Notes: a model not told the origin generated them from the letters alone. Positions 46,938-55,542 are shown, counted from the stretch's first letter. The stretch is 64,000 nt of DNA from JAFGDI01 sp963662515 (GCA_963662515.1 OY759675.1:868001-932000); one strand, 5' to 3'. Numbers and translations: made by a program.

Positions 46938-48449
46938 ATGGCTAAAGATAATAATGGTAATTTTGAAGCGGCTTTATTTAATACTGCCGATAAGTTGCGG
47001 AAAAATATTGATGCGGCGGAATATAAAAATGTTGTGCTGGGATTGATATTTCTTAAGTATATTTCCGATGCATTTCAGGAGCTATACAGCAAACTGGAAA
47101 AAGATGACTATTCCGACCCGGAAGACAGAGATGAATATCGGGCTGAGAATGTCTTTTTTGTCCCCTATGATGCCCGCTGGGCCAACCTTCAGGCTAAAGC
47201 CAAGCTTCCCTCAATTGGCGTAGATGTTGATAAAGCTATGGAGGCTATCGAAAAGGAAAATGTCGAGCTTAAAAATGTATTGCCAAGAGTCTATGGCAAG
47301 CCTAATCTTGACAAAGCATCGCTGGGTCAGCTTATCGATGTAATTTCCGATATCGAGCTAAAAGCCGAACATGAAAGCTCTAAAGACCTGCTGGGCCGGG
47401 TCTATGAGTATTTCCTCGGTGAGTTTGCCAGTGCCGAAGGTAAAAAAGGTGGTCAGTTCTATACGCCCAAGTGTATTGTAAAGCTCATGGTCGAGATGAT
47501 CGAGCCGTATAAAGGCCGGGTCTATGACCCCGCCTGCGGTAGTGGCGGCATGTTCGTTATGAGCGAAAAGTTTGTCACCGAACATCAGGGCAATATTCAG
47601 GATATTACTATCTATGGTCAGGAGTCTAACCAGACGACATGGAAGCTGTCCAAGATGAATCTGGCCATTCGTAATATTAATTCTAAATTTGTTGAATGGA
47701 ATACTGAAGGCAGTTTTTTAAGAGATGCCCATCCTGACCTCAAGGCCAACTACATTCTGGCCAATCCACCGTTTAATCAATCGGAATGGGGCCAGGAAAT
47801 TTTGCAGGATGATGGCCGCTGGCAATATGGCTTACCGCCTGCGGGTAATGCCAATTTCGCCTGGATGCAACATATGCTTTATCACTTAGCGCCCGGTGGG
47901 GTAATGGCAACGGTATTGGCTAATGGCAGTTTAAGCTCCAATACCTCGGGCGAGGGAGTGATCCGGGAAAATCTGGTTAAAGCGGATCTGGTTGATTGTA
48001 TAGTAGCTCTGCCCAAACAGTTATTCTATAATACCGGCATACCGGCGACTATCTGGTTCTTACGCCGGAACAGAAAGCAAAGACAAGGCCAGACTTTGTT
48101 TATTGATGCCTCAGAGATGGGCTTTATGAAAGACCGGGTGCAGCGGGAACTGGCGAAGGATGATATTGAAAAAATCGCCCGCACCTATCATAGCTGGCTC
48201 AAGGGTAAAGGCTATGAAGACATTAAAGGCTTTTGCAAGTCGGCTGATTTAGCTGAAATTGAAAAGCACGCTTTTGTTCTCACACCGGGGCGTTATGTTG
48301 GTATCCCCGATGAAGATGATGATGGCATTGCTTTTGCTGATAAGATGAAAGAGCTGACCACTACGCTGGCCGCCCAGATGGAAATGGAAAAGTCGCTGGA
48401 TGAGCAGATCAAAGAACAATTAAAGAAAGTTGGGTATATTTGTGAATAA
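46938..48449 (+). CDS. hsdM: Type I restriction-modification DNA methyltransferase HsdM
   Basis: 503 residues. HsdM N-terminal domain (KLRKNIDAAEYKNVVLGLIFLKYISD), then the amino-methyltransferase core: SAM-binding motif I DPACGSGGM (preceded by GGQFYTPKCIVKLMVEM) and catalytic motif IV NPPFN. This is the N6-adenine methylating subunit, which forms M2S with HsdS. The C-terminal end (EQIKEQLKKVG-YICE) differs from the usual tail because a gene has been inserted. A second copy of the same 3' sequence, encoding EQLKKVGVDL and overlapping the hsdS ATG, remains at 48971-49000. A possible ribosome site (AAGGG) is 12 bases upstream. Confidence 0.95.
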   Translation: MAKDNNGNFEAALFNTADKLRKNIDAAEYKNVVLGLIFLKYISDAFQELYSKLEKDDYSDPEDRDEYRAENVFFVPYDARWANLQAKAKLPSIGVDVDKAMEAIEKENVELKNVLPRVYGKPNLDKASLGQLIDVISDIELKAEHESSKDLLGRVYEYFLGEFASAEGKKGGQFYTPKCIVKLMVEMIEPYKGRVYDPACGSGGMFVMSEKFVTEHQGNIQDITIYGQESNQTTWKLSKMNLAIRNINSKFVEWNTEGSFLRDAHPDLKANYILANPPFNQSEWGQEILQDDGRWQYGLPPAGNANFAWMQHMLYHLAPGGVMATVLANGSLSSNTSGEGVIRENLVKADLVDCIVALPKQLFYNTGIPATIWFLRRNRKQRQGQTLFIDASEMGFMKDRVQRELAKDDIEKIARTYHSWLKGKGYEDIKGFCKSADLAEIEKHAFVLTPGRYVGIPDEDDDGIAFADKMKELTTTLAAQMEMEKSLDEQIKEQLKKVGYICE

Positions 48450-48987
48450 GTTTAAAAATATTAAAGGGTGCAAGTGGTATCATTCGTTGGAGAAAGTATA
48501 TCTTGAAGATCATATAAACAACGGATGGAAACCAGAGTTGTATACTGGTGTTAAATATGGTTGTGGAATATATTTTGCTAAATGTATATGGGGTAATAAC
48601 CAAAAGTATGCCGCTGAAGTTACATTAGGGCTTTCCGATAATGAGATAATGTCAGAATTTAATTCATCGCTAGGTACTGTTTCCGCTGAAACAGATTATA
48701 AAAAATATCTTAAGGATAATAATGTAGCATTATCATTTAGTACTGAGTCAGGTAATAGTACTCGAAACAAGGAAATACAAAATCATTTTATTAATCAAGG
48801 CATAAAAGCAGTGTCATTTGTTGAGTGTTCAGATGAAATAATTATAGTATTTGATACATCTGTAATACAAAATGCAAAAATAGTGTCAACTCGTGGCATT
48901 GGAGCCTGTGGAAGTAATGGTGTATGGGATCAATTCTATAAAATATATAAGAAAGATTAAAATGTTTGAGCAATTAAAGAAAGTTGG
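48417..48987 (+). repeat. 17-bp direct repeats flanking the inserted ART-like gene
   Basis: CAATTAAAGAAAGTTGG occurs at 48417-48433 (end of hsdM) and again at 48971-48987 (just before hsdS); one mismatch away it extends to 20 bases (GA-N-CAATT..). The second copy continues in the hsdM frame as GVDL then TGA overlapping the hsdS ATG. The span covers the insert plus both repeats. Confidence 0.85.
48442..48960 (+). CDS. ADP-ribosyltransferase-fold-like protein inserted between hsdM and hsdS
   Basis: About 172 residues from a GTG at 48442 (or TTG at 48430), overlapping the hsdM stop, so translation is probably coupled. Motifs fit the H-Y-E layout of ADP-ribosyltransferase folds: WYHSLEKVYL near residue 12 (YHG-like strand with His), GCGIYFAKCIWGNNQKYAAE (GIY strand and the downstream A..YA helix), and near the C-terminus GIKAVSFVECSDEIIIVFD, comparable to the E-containing (N/D)EYVVFDP strand of phage- and toxin-type ART proteins. 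The gene is clearly more AT-rich than hsdM and hsdR. A toxic or modifying effector linked to restriction is plausible. It could also be another YHG-type fold; a search is needed to be sure. Confidence 0.6.
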   Translation: MNKFKNIKGCKWYHSLEKVYLEDHINNGWKPELYTGVKYGCGIYFAKCIWGNNQKYAAEVTLGLSDNEIMSEFNSSLGTVSAETDYKKYLKDNNVALSFSTESGNSTRNKEIQNHFINQGIKAVSFVECSDEIIIVFDTSVIQNAKIVSTRGIGACGSNGVWDQFYKIYKKD

Positions 48988-48996
48988 AGTTGATCT

Positions 48997-50226
48997 ATGA
49001 GAGAGTTACCTAATGGATGGCGAGAGACAACTCTGGGGGAGGTGGCGAAAATCATAATGGGCCAATCGCCAAGGGGGGAAACTTGTAATGAAAGTGGTAT
49101 AGGTTTACCTTTGTTGAATGGGCCAACTGAGTTTGGCCCTCATAGTCCCACCCCAGTTCAATTTACAGAAGATGCAAGAATGATAAGTAAAAAAAATGAT
49201 ATTTTATTCTGTGTCAGAGGATCGACTACTGGAAAGATGAATTGGGCTGATCAAGAGTATGCTATTGGCAGAGGTATAGCTGCTATCAGACATCGACAAG
49301 GAAATGATTTCAAATACTTTATCAGAGGTGTTATAGACAACAACCTAAGGGGGTTATTGTCTATTGCAACAGGCTCTACTTTTCCAAATATATCCAGAAA
49401 TCAATTAGAAAAGTTGGAGTTAATACTTCCCCCTCTCCCCGAGCAACGCGCCATTGCCGATGTCCTTTCTTGTTTAGATGACAAGATAGAGCTTTTACAG
49501 CAGCAGAATGAAACACTAGAGACACTAGCTCAGACGATATTTAAGGAATGGTTTGTTAATTTCAATTATCCCGGAGCCACCGGCAAAATGCAAGATAGCG
49601 AACTGGGAGAAATACCACAAGGTTGGCGGGTTGGAAAGCTGGGAGAAGAGTTTGATGTTTCTATAGGAAGAACCCCCCCTAGAGCAGAACAGCATTGGTT
49701 TTCAGACAAGCCTATTGGTAAAAAGTGGGCATCAATTAAGGATATAGTTAATTCAGGTACATATATTTTTGCAACTTCAGAATATATTGTTGATGAGGCA
49801 GTGAGTAAATTCAATATTCCAATAATCCCAGTAAATACAGTTATATTAAGCTTCAAGATGACAGTTGGTAAATTAGCAATTACTACTGAAGAAATGCTTT
49901 CAAATGAAGCGATCGCACATATGAAAATCAAGACAGACTCTTATTTATCAAGTGAGTATATTTATCTGTGTCTGCAATCGCTAAACTTTAACAGTTTAGG
50001 GAGTACTTCCTCAATAGTGACTGCGATAAATTCGGCAATTATTAAAAGAATACCAATTATGGTTCCAGACATTGAAGTTATGAATGGTTTTAATGAATTG
50101 ATAAGGCCATTTTTTGAAAAGATTAAAATAAATACCATGCAAAACCAAACACTTTCAAAAACCAGAGATATACTATTGCCAAAGTTAATGAGTGGTGAAG
50201 TTAGAGTGGAAGGGTTTGGTGATTAG
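48997..50226 (+). CDS. hsdS: Type I restriction-modification specificity subunit HsdS
   Basis: 409 residues; GGAG ten bases before the ATG. Two target recognition domains are present: TRD1 opens LPNGWRETTLGEVAKIIMGQ and TRD2 opens IPQGWRVGKLGEEFDVSIG. Each is followed by a conserved helical spacer: LPPLPEQRAIADVLSCLDDK-IELLQQQNETLE in the centre and NQTLSKTRDILLPKLMSGEV at the end. The helices set the spacing of the two half-sites of the DNA target, and TRD variation decides specificity, so the recognition sequence cannot be read off. The TRDs are AT-rich compared with hsdM. The start codon overlaps the vestigial hsdM stop (ATGA). Confidence 0.94.
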   Translation: MRELPNGWRETTLGEVAKIIMGQSPRGETCNESGIGLPLLNGPTEFGPHSPTPVQFTEDARMISKKNDILFCVRGSTTGKMNWADQEYAIGRGIAAIRHRQGNDFKYFIRGVIDNNLRGLLSIATGSTFPNISRNQLEKLELILPPLPEQRAIADVLSCLDDKIELLQQQNETLETLAQTIFKEWFVNFNYPGATGKMQDSELGEIPQGWRVGKLGEEFDVSIGRTPPRAEQHWFSDKPIGKKWASIKDIVNSGTYIFATSEYIVDEAVSKFNIPIIPVNTVILSFKMTVGKLAITTEEMLSNEAIAHMKIKTDSYLSSEYIYLCLQSLNFNSLGSTSSIVTAINSAIIKRIPIMVPDIEVMNGFNELIRPFFEKIKINTMQNQTLSKTRDILLPKLMSGEVRVEGFGD

Positions 50227-50228
50227 TA

Positions 50229-51176
50229 ATGGAAAGATTAAAAAAGGCTATCGAAGATAAGATTCAATGGAGTGGTCTCAATGGATACATTGGCTTGATT
50301 GAAAAAAATGCGATAGAAAATCCTAATATATCTTTAGATGCAGCTAAAACAATATTGGAAACAATTTGTAAAACAATTTTGAATGATATGGCTATATCAT
50401 TTGATGCAGATTCAAAATTCCAGTTTGTGCTTAAAAAAACAGTAGAAACAATTCCTGTTATTGCTAACCTTTCATCTAAAGATACTGTTAGAGCAAAGTC
50501 TATAATAAATTCCTTTGAAAACATAGCCAGAACTATCGGAGAATTTAGAAACGAACATGGTTATTTTTCGCATGGGCAGGATTTGCATTCGAAGAATTTT
50601 GATATTTATCTGACTGAACTGGTTGTAATGTCTATCGATGTGATTTCAAGTTTTTTGGTTATATCTTATGCGGAAGATCGTAAAGATAGAAGTCGAATTT
50701 ATTATGAGGAAGAAAGTTTATTTAATAGTTTTATTAACAATTCAATAAAAAGCGACTTAGTTGTTAGCAATATTACTATAACACCAAGCCTTGCCTTATT
50801 TACGGAAGATAATGTTGCATACAAGGATAAGTTAATTATTTTTAATGATGAAAAGGAAGTTCTTATTCAAAATTTGGAAAAGGCCACATTAGATGAATTT
50901 AACGATAAGTTTATTGGCCTTGTAGATTATTATGATTACATGACCGATAATGAAGCTTATCGAGTGCTTAAAGTTTTTGAGCGAAACTATCAGGAATTGT
51001 CTATTTCAGATTTAGGTGAAGCTATTTGTATAATTACAAAGTTGTATGAACAAATGAGAGATTCAAAAACAATTTCATCAAATTCTTTGTCTTCAACTTT
51101 CAAAGTTATAATAGAGAGTGCTAAAAATATTTTGTATGAAGATTATGTTGACACCATTTCAAACTCGCGAGAATAG
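50229..51176 (+). CDS. Abi_C/HEPN-like abortive-infection-type protein between hsdS and hsdR
   Basis: 315 residues, starting two bases after the hsdS stop. Residues 30-150 resemble the abortive-infection C-terminal (Abi_C) HEPN-like domain: SLDAAKTILETICKTILNDM, then IARTIGEFRNEHGYFSHGQD, where the Arg and His of RNEHGYFSH correspond to the R..H motif of this class, and a following helix LTELVVMSIDVISSFLVISY. The rest (160-315) is helical with an EDNVAYKDKLIIF segment and no recognised family. HEPN proteins are often RNases that stop growth upon phage infection. The gene is AT-rich, like the ART-like insert. The R-to-H spacing is slightly longer than the standard HEPN motif, so activity is uncertain. 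Confidence 0.62.
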   Translation: MERLKKAIEDKIQWSGLNGYIGLIEKNAIENPNISLDAAKTILETICKTILNDMAISFDADSKFQFVLKKTVETIPVIANLSSKDTVRAKSIINSFENIARTIGEFRNEHGYFSHGQDLHSKNFDIYLTELVVMSIDVISSFLVISYAEDRKDRSRIYYEEESLFNSFINNSIKSDLVVSNITITPSLALFTEDNVAYKDKLIIFNDEKEVLIQNLEKATLDEFNDKFIGLVDYYDYMTDNEAYRVLKVFERNYQELSISDLGEAICIITKLYEQMRDSKTISSNSLSSTFKVIIESAKNILYEDYVDTISNSRE

Positions 51177-51181
51177 TTGAC

Positions 51182-54100
51182 ATGAATAGTAAACTAACCG
51201 AAAACGCAATTGAGCAAGAACTCATATCTGTACTGACGGCACAGGGCTACGACTATTTCTTTGGTCAGGCTATAGCACCAAACGGAGAAAATCCGTTAAG
51301 AGATAGTTTCGGTAGCGTAATTCTGGAGAAACAGCTCAAAGCTTCATTAAAGCAACTAAATCCTGATTTACCTGAATCGGCACGAGTTGAGGCATATCGG
51401 CATATAATCAATATTGGTTCTAATGATATAATGACCAATAATGAGAAGTTTCATAAGATGCTGACTGATGGCATTACGGTGGAATATTTCAAGGATGGTC
51501 AGATAATAGGCTTGCAGGTAAAGGTAATTGATTTTGCTAAGCCATTCAATAATATATTTCAGGTGGTCAATCAATTAGTTGTTAAGGAGAATAACCAGAG
51601 TAAAAGGCTCGATGTGGTAGTTTATGTAAATGGTCTGCCGCTGGTAATAGTGGAGCTGAAAAGTGCGATAGAAGAAAAAGCGACATTGGAAAAAGCCTAT
51701 ATTCAGATCCAGAATTACAAAACAGCCATACCGACAATCTTTAATTATAATGCTATTTGCATTATTTCTGATGGCGTAGAGGCCAGAGCCGGATCGGTAT
51801 CAGCCGATTATTCCCGTTATTTAGCGTGGAAATCACCGGATAAGAAAGAAAACGGTAGATTACCGGAATTGCGGATAATGCTTGAGCGAATGTTGAAAAA
51901 AGAAGTTCTGCTGAAGTTAGTTCGCTATAATACAGTATTTGAATCAGAAGATGTCAAAGACAATAAAACCGGATTATTGTCACTGATAAAGGTAAAGAAA
52001 GTTGCCGCTTATCATCAGTATTATCTGGTGGAAAAGGCAATTGTCTCAACTTTAAGGGCTATCAATCCGACGGGTAAAAAGACAGATACCACCCAGAGAG
52101 AGCCATTACCCGGCGATATGAAAGCCGGAGTTGCCTGGCATACGCAGGGAAGCGGAAAATCGTTGTCGATGGTTTTTTATGCCGGGCAGTTAATTGTTGA
52201 ACCCCAAATGGCTAATCCGACGATTATTGTACTGACAGATAGAAATGATTTAGATGATCAGCTTTTTGGCACATTTGCCAATTGTACCTCGCTTTTAAGG
52301 CAAACGCCGGTACAGGCGACCAGCCGGGATAATCTTATTGAACTGTTAAAGGTGGCAGGCGGCGGAATTATCTTTACTACTATCCAGAAGTTTTACCCCG
52401 AAGATGGCAGTGAAGTATTTGATAAGCTCTCTGACCGGGGTAATATTGTGGTTATTGCCGATGAAGCACATCGAAGCCAGTATGGCTTTACCGGGAAAGT
52501 TGACAAGAAAACCGGCCAGATAAGATATGGCAATGCCAAGTATATGCGTGATGCTTTGCCTTATGCTACTTATATTGGCTTTACGGGTACGCCAATTGAA
52601 AAGGAAGACAGGGATACCCAGCAGGTATTTGGCAACTATATAGATATATATGATATTGCACAGGCCGTTAAAGATGGGGCAACTGTACCATTGAGCTATG
52701 AAAGCCGACTGGTAAAGATAAGATTTAATGATGATGTCAGTCAGAAAATAGATGATGAGGTTGATGCAATTGAGGGAGCGACCCCGGAGCAGATTGAAAA
52801 AGCGAAAAAGAAGAATGCTCAGATAAATGCTATTGTCGGACATCCGGAGCGATTGAAGGATATTGCTAAGGATATAGTAGAGCATTTCGGCAAGCGGCAG
52901 GAGGTATTTGAAGGCAAAGCGATGATCGTTTGTATGACCCGCCAGATTGCCGTTGACCTTTACGATCAGATCGTAGCGATAAAGCCAGATTGGCATAGTA
53001 ATGCTCTGGATAAGGGGGCGATTAAGGTTGTTATGACCAGTGCCAGCGATGATCCGGCGAGTTTTCAACCGCATAATACCAGTAAGAAAGACCGGAAGTT
53101 ATTGGCGGTTCGGCTCAAGGATAGTTCTGATGAGTTGAAGCTGGTTATTGTGCAGGCGATGTGGCTTACCGGTTTTGATGCTCCGCCGTTACACACTCTT
53201 TATATTGATAATAAAATGAAGGGTGCGGCTCTGATGCAGGCTATTGCCAGAGTAAACCGGGTATATAAAGATAAACCCGGTGGATTAATAGTCGATTACA
53301 TTGGTATAGGTCAGGATTTGCGTTCGGCGATGAGCGATTATACCGAAAGCGGAGGTGAGGGCGAAGTTGCCCCGGATATTAATGAAATCATAAAGGAAAT
53401 GCTGGCAAAATACGAAATTGTCAGGCAAATGTTCCATGGTACAGGCTACGATAAGTATTTTACCGCTGATACCGGTGATAAACTTCAGATATTGTTACAG
53501 TGCCAGAACTTTATTCTGGAAAAAGAATCGCTCAAAGAGAGATTTATTTCTGAAGTAACCAAACTGAGCAAGTTATATGTAATGGCCGTACCCAGTGTGG
53601 AGTCTGAGAAAATAAAAGAGCATGTAGCGTTTTTTCAGGCGATTAAGGCACGCATAAATAAATTTACGCCCAGCGGTCAAAAAACTGATCGGCAGGTTGA
53701 ATCGGCTATCAGGCAGATAGTTGATAAGGCGTTATGTAGCGATGGTGTTATTGATGTATTTGAAGCGGCGGGTATTGAAGCACCATCACTTAATATTTTG
53801 TCTGATGAGTTTCTGCTGGAAGTGCAGAATATGCCACATAAGAACCTGGCCTTTGAATTGCTCAAAAAGCTGCTCAATGATGAGGTCAGAGTCAGAAAAC
53901 AGAAGAATATTGTTCAGGGAAAGAAGTTTTCCGAAATGCTGTCTGATGTAATATTGCGTTATCATAATAACCAGATCGATACCGCCGAGGTAATAAAAGA
54001 GCTGACCGAAATGGCCAGAGAAATGAGACTGGAAGATAATAAAGCTCAAGACCTCGGCTTAACCCCGGAAGAGTATGCTTTTTATACTATTCTTTCTGAA

Positions 54101-54343
54101 AATAACTCAACATCGTTTTTAGAAGAGCATAAAATGATAGAACTTATCCATTTGATAGTGGATATTATCAGGAAAAACGCAACTGTTGACTGGAATAAAA
54201 GAGATGATGTTCAGGCAAAGCTCAGATTGCTGGTTAAGAAGGTACTAATGAAATACGGATACCCGCCAGATTTGGCGAGGATTGAAGCTGATAGAGTATT
54301 GGAGCAAAGCGAACAGCTGGCGGATGAATTGTCGAATAATTAA
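51182..54343 (+). CDS. hsdR: Type I restriction enzyme HsdR (DNA translocase/endonuclease)
   Basis: 1053 residues, typical length. The N-terminal nuclease domain holds the PD-(D/E)xK core in KRLDVVVYVNGLPLVIVELK. The SF2 motor shows Walker A HTQGSGKSLSMVFYA, DEAH box ADEAHRSQYGF, motif III YIGFTGTPI and motif VI QAIARVNRVYKDKPGG. A helical C-terminal domain mediates complex assembly. It associates with M2S, translocates DNA and cuts at a distance. No good ribosome site precedes the ATG, so it is probably translated by coupling with the Abi_C-like gene six bases upstream, which means loss of that gene could affect HsdR. Confidence 0.95.
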   Translation: MNSKLTENAIEQELISVLTAQGYDYFFGQAIAPNGENPLRDSFGSVILEKQLKASLKQLNPDLPESARVEAYRHIINIGSNDIMTNNEKFHKMLTDGITVEYFKDGQIIGLQVKVIDFAKPFNNIFQVVNQLVVKENNQSKRLDVVVYVNGLPLVIVELKSAIEEKATLEKAYIQIQNYKTAIPTIFNYNAICIISDGVEARAGSVSADYSRYLAWKSPDKKENGRLPELRIMLERMLKKEVLLKLVRYNTVFESEDVKDNKTGLLSLIKVKKVAAYHQYYLVEKAIVSTLRAINPTGKKTDTTQREPLPGDMKAGVAWHTQGSGKSLSMVFYAGQLIVEPQMANPTIIVLTDRNDLDDQLFGTFANCTSLLRQTPVQATSRDNLIELLKVAGGGIIFTTIQKFYPEDGSEVFDKLSDRGNIVVIADEAHRSQYGFTGKVDKKTGQIRYGNAKYMRDALPYATYIGFTGTPIEKEDRDTQQVFGNYIDIYDIAQAVKDGATVPLSYESRLVKIRFNDDVSQKIDDEVDAIEGATPEQIEKAKKKNAQINAIVGHPERLKDIAKDIVEHFGKRQEVFEGKAMIVCMTRQIAVDLYDQIVAIKPDWHSNALDKGAIKVVMTSASDDPASFQPHNTSKKDRKLLAVRLKDSSDELKLVIVQAMWLTGFDAPPLHTLYIDNKMKGAALMQAIARVNRVYKDKPGGLIVDYIGIGQDLRSAMSDYTESGGEGEVAPDINEIIKEMLAKYEIVRQMFHGTGYDKYFTADTGDKLQILLQCQNFILEKESLKERFISEVTKLSKLYVMAVPSVESEKIKEHVAFFQAIKARINKFTPSGQKTDRQVESAIRQIVDKALCSDGVIDVFEAAGIEAPSLNILSDEFLLEVQNMPHKNLAFELLKKLLNDEVRVRKQKNIVQGKKFSEMLSDVILRYHNNQIDTAEVIKELTEMAREMRLEDNKAQDLGLTPEEYAFYTILSENNSTSFLEEHKMIELIHLIVDIIRKNATVDWNKRDDVQAKLRLLVKKVLMKYGYPPDLARIEADRVLEQSEQLADELSNN

Positions 54344-54376
54344 AAGCTAAGAATAGCGGCTTTACAGGAGTATCAA

Positions 54377-54790
54377 ATGTCAGATTATGAACGAGGTTTT
54401 ATCATGCTTTGTAATATTAATACCGAAGCGGAATGCCTCAGGCGTAATTTATTTGGCGATGTAGCCCGCAAGCTCACCGACCTGAGCGAGATAAAGCCCG
54501 GCGATATTGGTTTGCTGATGAATTTTGAAATGGATCAGTTGCTGGGCATATTCAAGGCCCGCAGTAAGGCCAGAATGCAGATAGAAGCTAAAGCATGGTC
54601 AGGTAAATTCCCGGCTCAGGTACAAGTTGAGCTTATCGGCGAACTACAGCGGATAAAGGATGCCGCCCATATTCTCAAAACCGCCGGTATCGAACTAAAG
54701 CCAAACGACTGGGGCGCACCCATACCGCCATATCCGGTTTATGGCCGGGAAATAATGGATAAGATATTATGCCGCTTTAAAGAATCTTGA
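54377..54790 (+). CDS. DCD-domain (PUA-like fold) protein downstream of hsdR
   Basis: 137 residues, AGGAG seven bases before the ATG, 33 bases after hsdR. The protein is almost entirely one domain with the order of motifs of the DCD (development and cell death) family: GFIMLCNINTEAECLRRNLF-G, IKPGDIGLLMNFEMDQLLGI-F, and IEAKAW..FPAQVQVELI, matching the plant-type pattern GxIFxCN..T..EC....LFG, I.PG..LFL......L.GIF.A, AW..FPAQV. DCD belongs to the PUA-like superfamily with EVE, YTH and ASCH domains, several of which read modified bases or RNA. A sensor or modified-DNA reader for the restriction locus is an inference. Confidence 0.68.
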   Translation: MSDYERGFIMLCNINTEAECLRRNLFGDVARKLTDLSEIKPGDIGLLMNFEMDQLLGIFKARSKARMQIEAKAWSGKFPAQVQVELIGELQRIKDAAHILKTAGIELKPNDWGAPIPPYPVYGREIMDKILCRFKES

Positions 54791-54885
54791 TAACAATATC
54801 GGATAAATAAAGTAGCAAACGGATTAGAAATCCGCAGGTAGGTTAGAGATTCCAGCCAGTCAGCAGGAAGGGCCAAGGGTCCAGC

Positions 54886-54925
54886 ACCTCCACTATCTCC
54901 ACTACCACCACGGTGAAAGAAATAT
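54886..54925 (-). repeat. 40-bp element, copy 3 (inverted)
   Basis: Reverse complement of the elements upstream of hsdM; plus strand begins ACCTCCACTATCTCCACTAC and ends CACCACGGTGAAAGAAATATT. Lies about 95 bases after the DCD gene. Confidence 0.75.
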
Positions 54926-55089
54926 TTGAAGAAGTAACAAGTAAAAAGTCAAAAGTAAAAAGCTGAGGTATTCGCTGCGCTCATGGCTGAATAACCAACT
55001 GAAGGGCTTGTTGCCCAGAAGAAATATACTGTTTTTCGCATAACTATTATGCTAATATGCTCAACATAACCAGCAATGCTACACTAAGA

Positions 55090-55115
55090 ATCACAAGCAA
55101 GGATGCTTGTGCTAC
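55090..55115 (-). repeat. Small hairpin repeat family, copy 3 (inverted)
   Basis: AATCACAAGC-AAGGAT-GCTTGTGCTACC; stem CACAAGC (55092-55098) with GCTTGTG (55105-55111). Confidence 0.55.
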
Positions 55116-55410
55116 CTTTGGGCAACATGCCCTGAAGATTGGAACTCTTAAAGCTCGCTGAAGCTCGCGTTAAAGTTTCGCCCGTCTGGCCTGTCCTGAG
55201 CTTGCCGATGGGCGTAAAGACCTGCGTGCATCTGCGTTAATCTGATCCGCCCGCCCGGCGTAAGGGCATCTGCGGTTCAATAAACTCTTACATTTTCTCT
55301 GTGTCCTCTGAGCCTCTGTGGTTAAAAAAAAGAAAATATAATGTCAAGCCCCGAAGCCAGTTCGGGATTTCGATATACCTCAGCAGCGTAAACGCTGAAC
55401 TCTTACGAAT

Positions 55411-55452
55411 AACCTCCACTAACTCCACTTCCACCACGGTGAAAGAAATATT
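55411..55452 (-). repeat. 40-bp element, copy 4 (inverted)
   Basis: Plus strand starts AACCTCCACTAACTCCACTT and ends CCACCACGGTGAAAGAAATATT (in two parts). Same orientation as copy 3. Confidence 0.75.
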
Positions 55453-55542
55453 ATATTGTATTCGCTTCGCTCATGGGCTTGCTTAGCAGGGTGAACCCTG
55501 AACTCTTAAGGCGTAAACGCTAAACTCTTACGAAAAGAGCTT

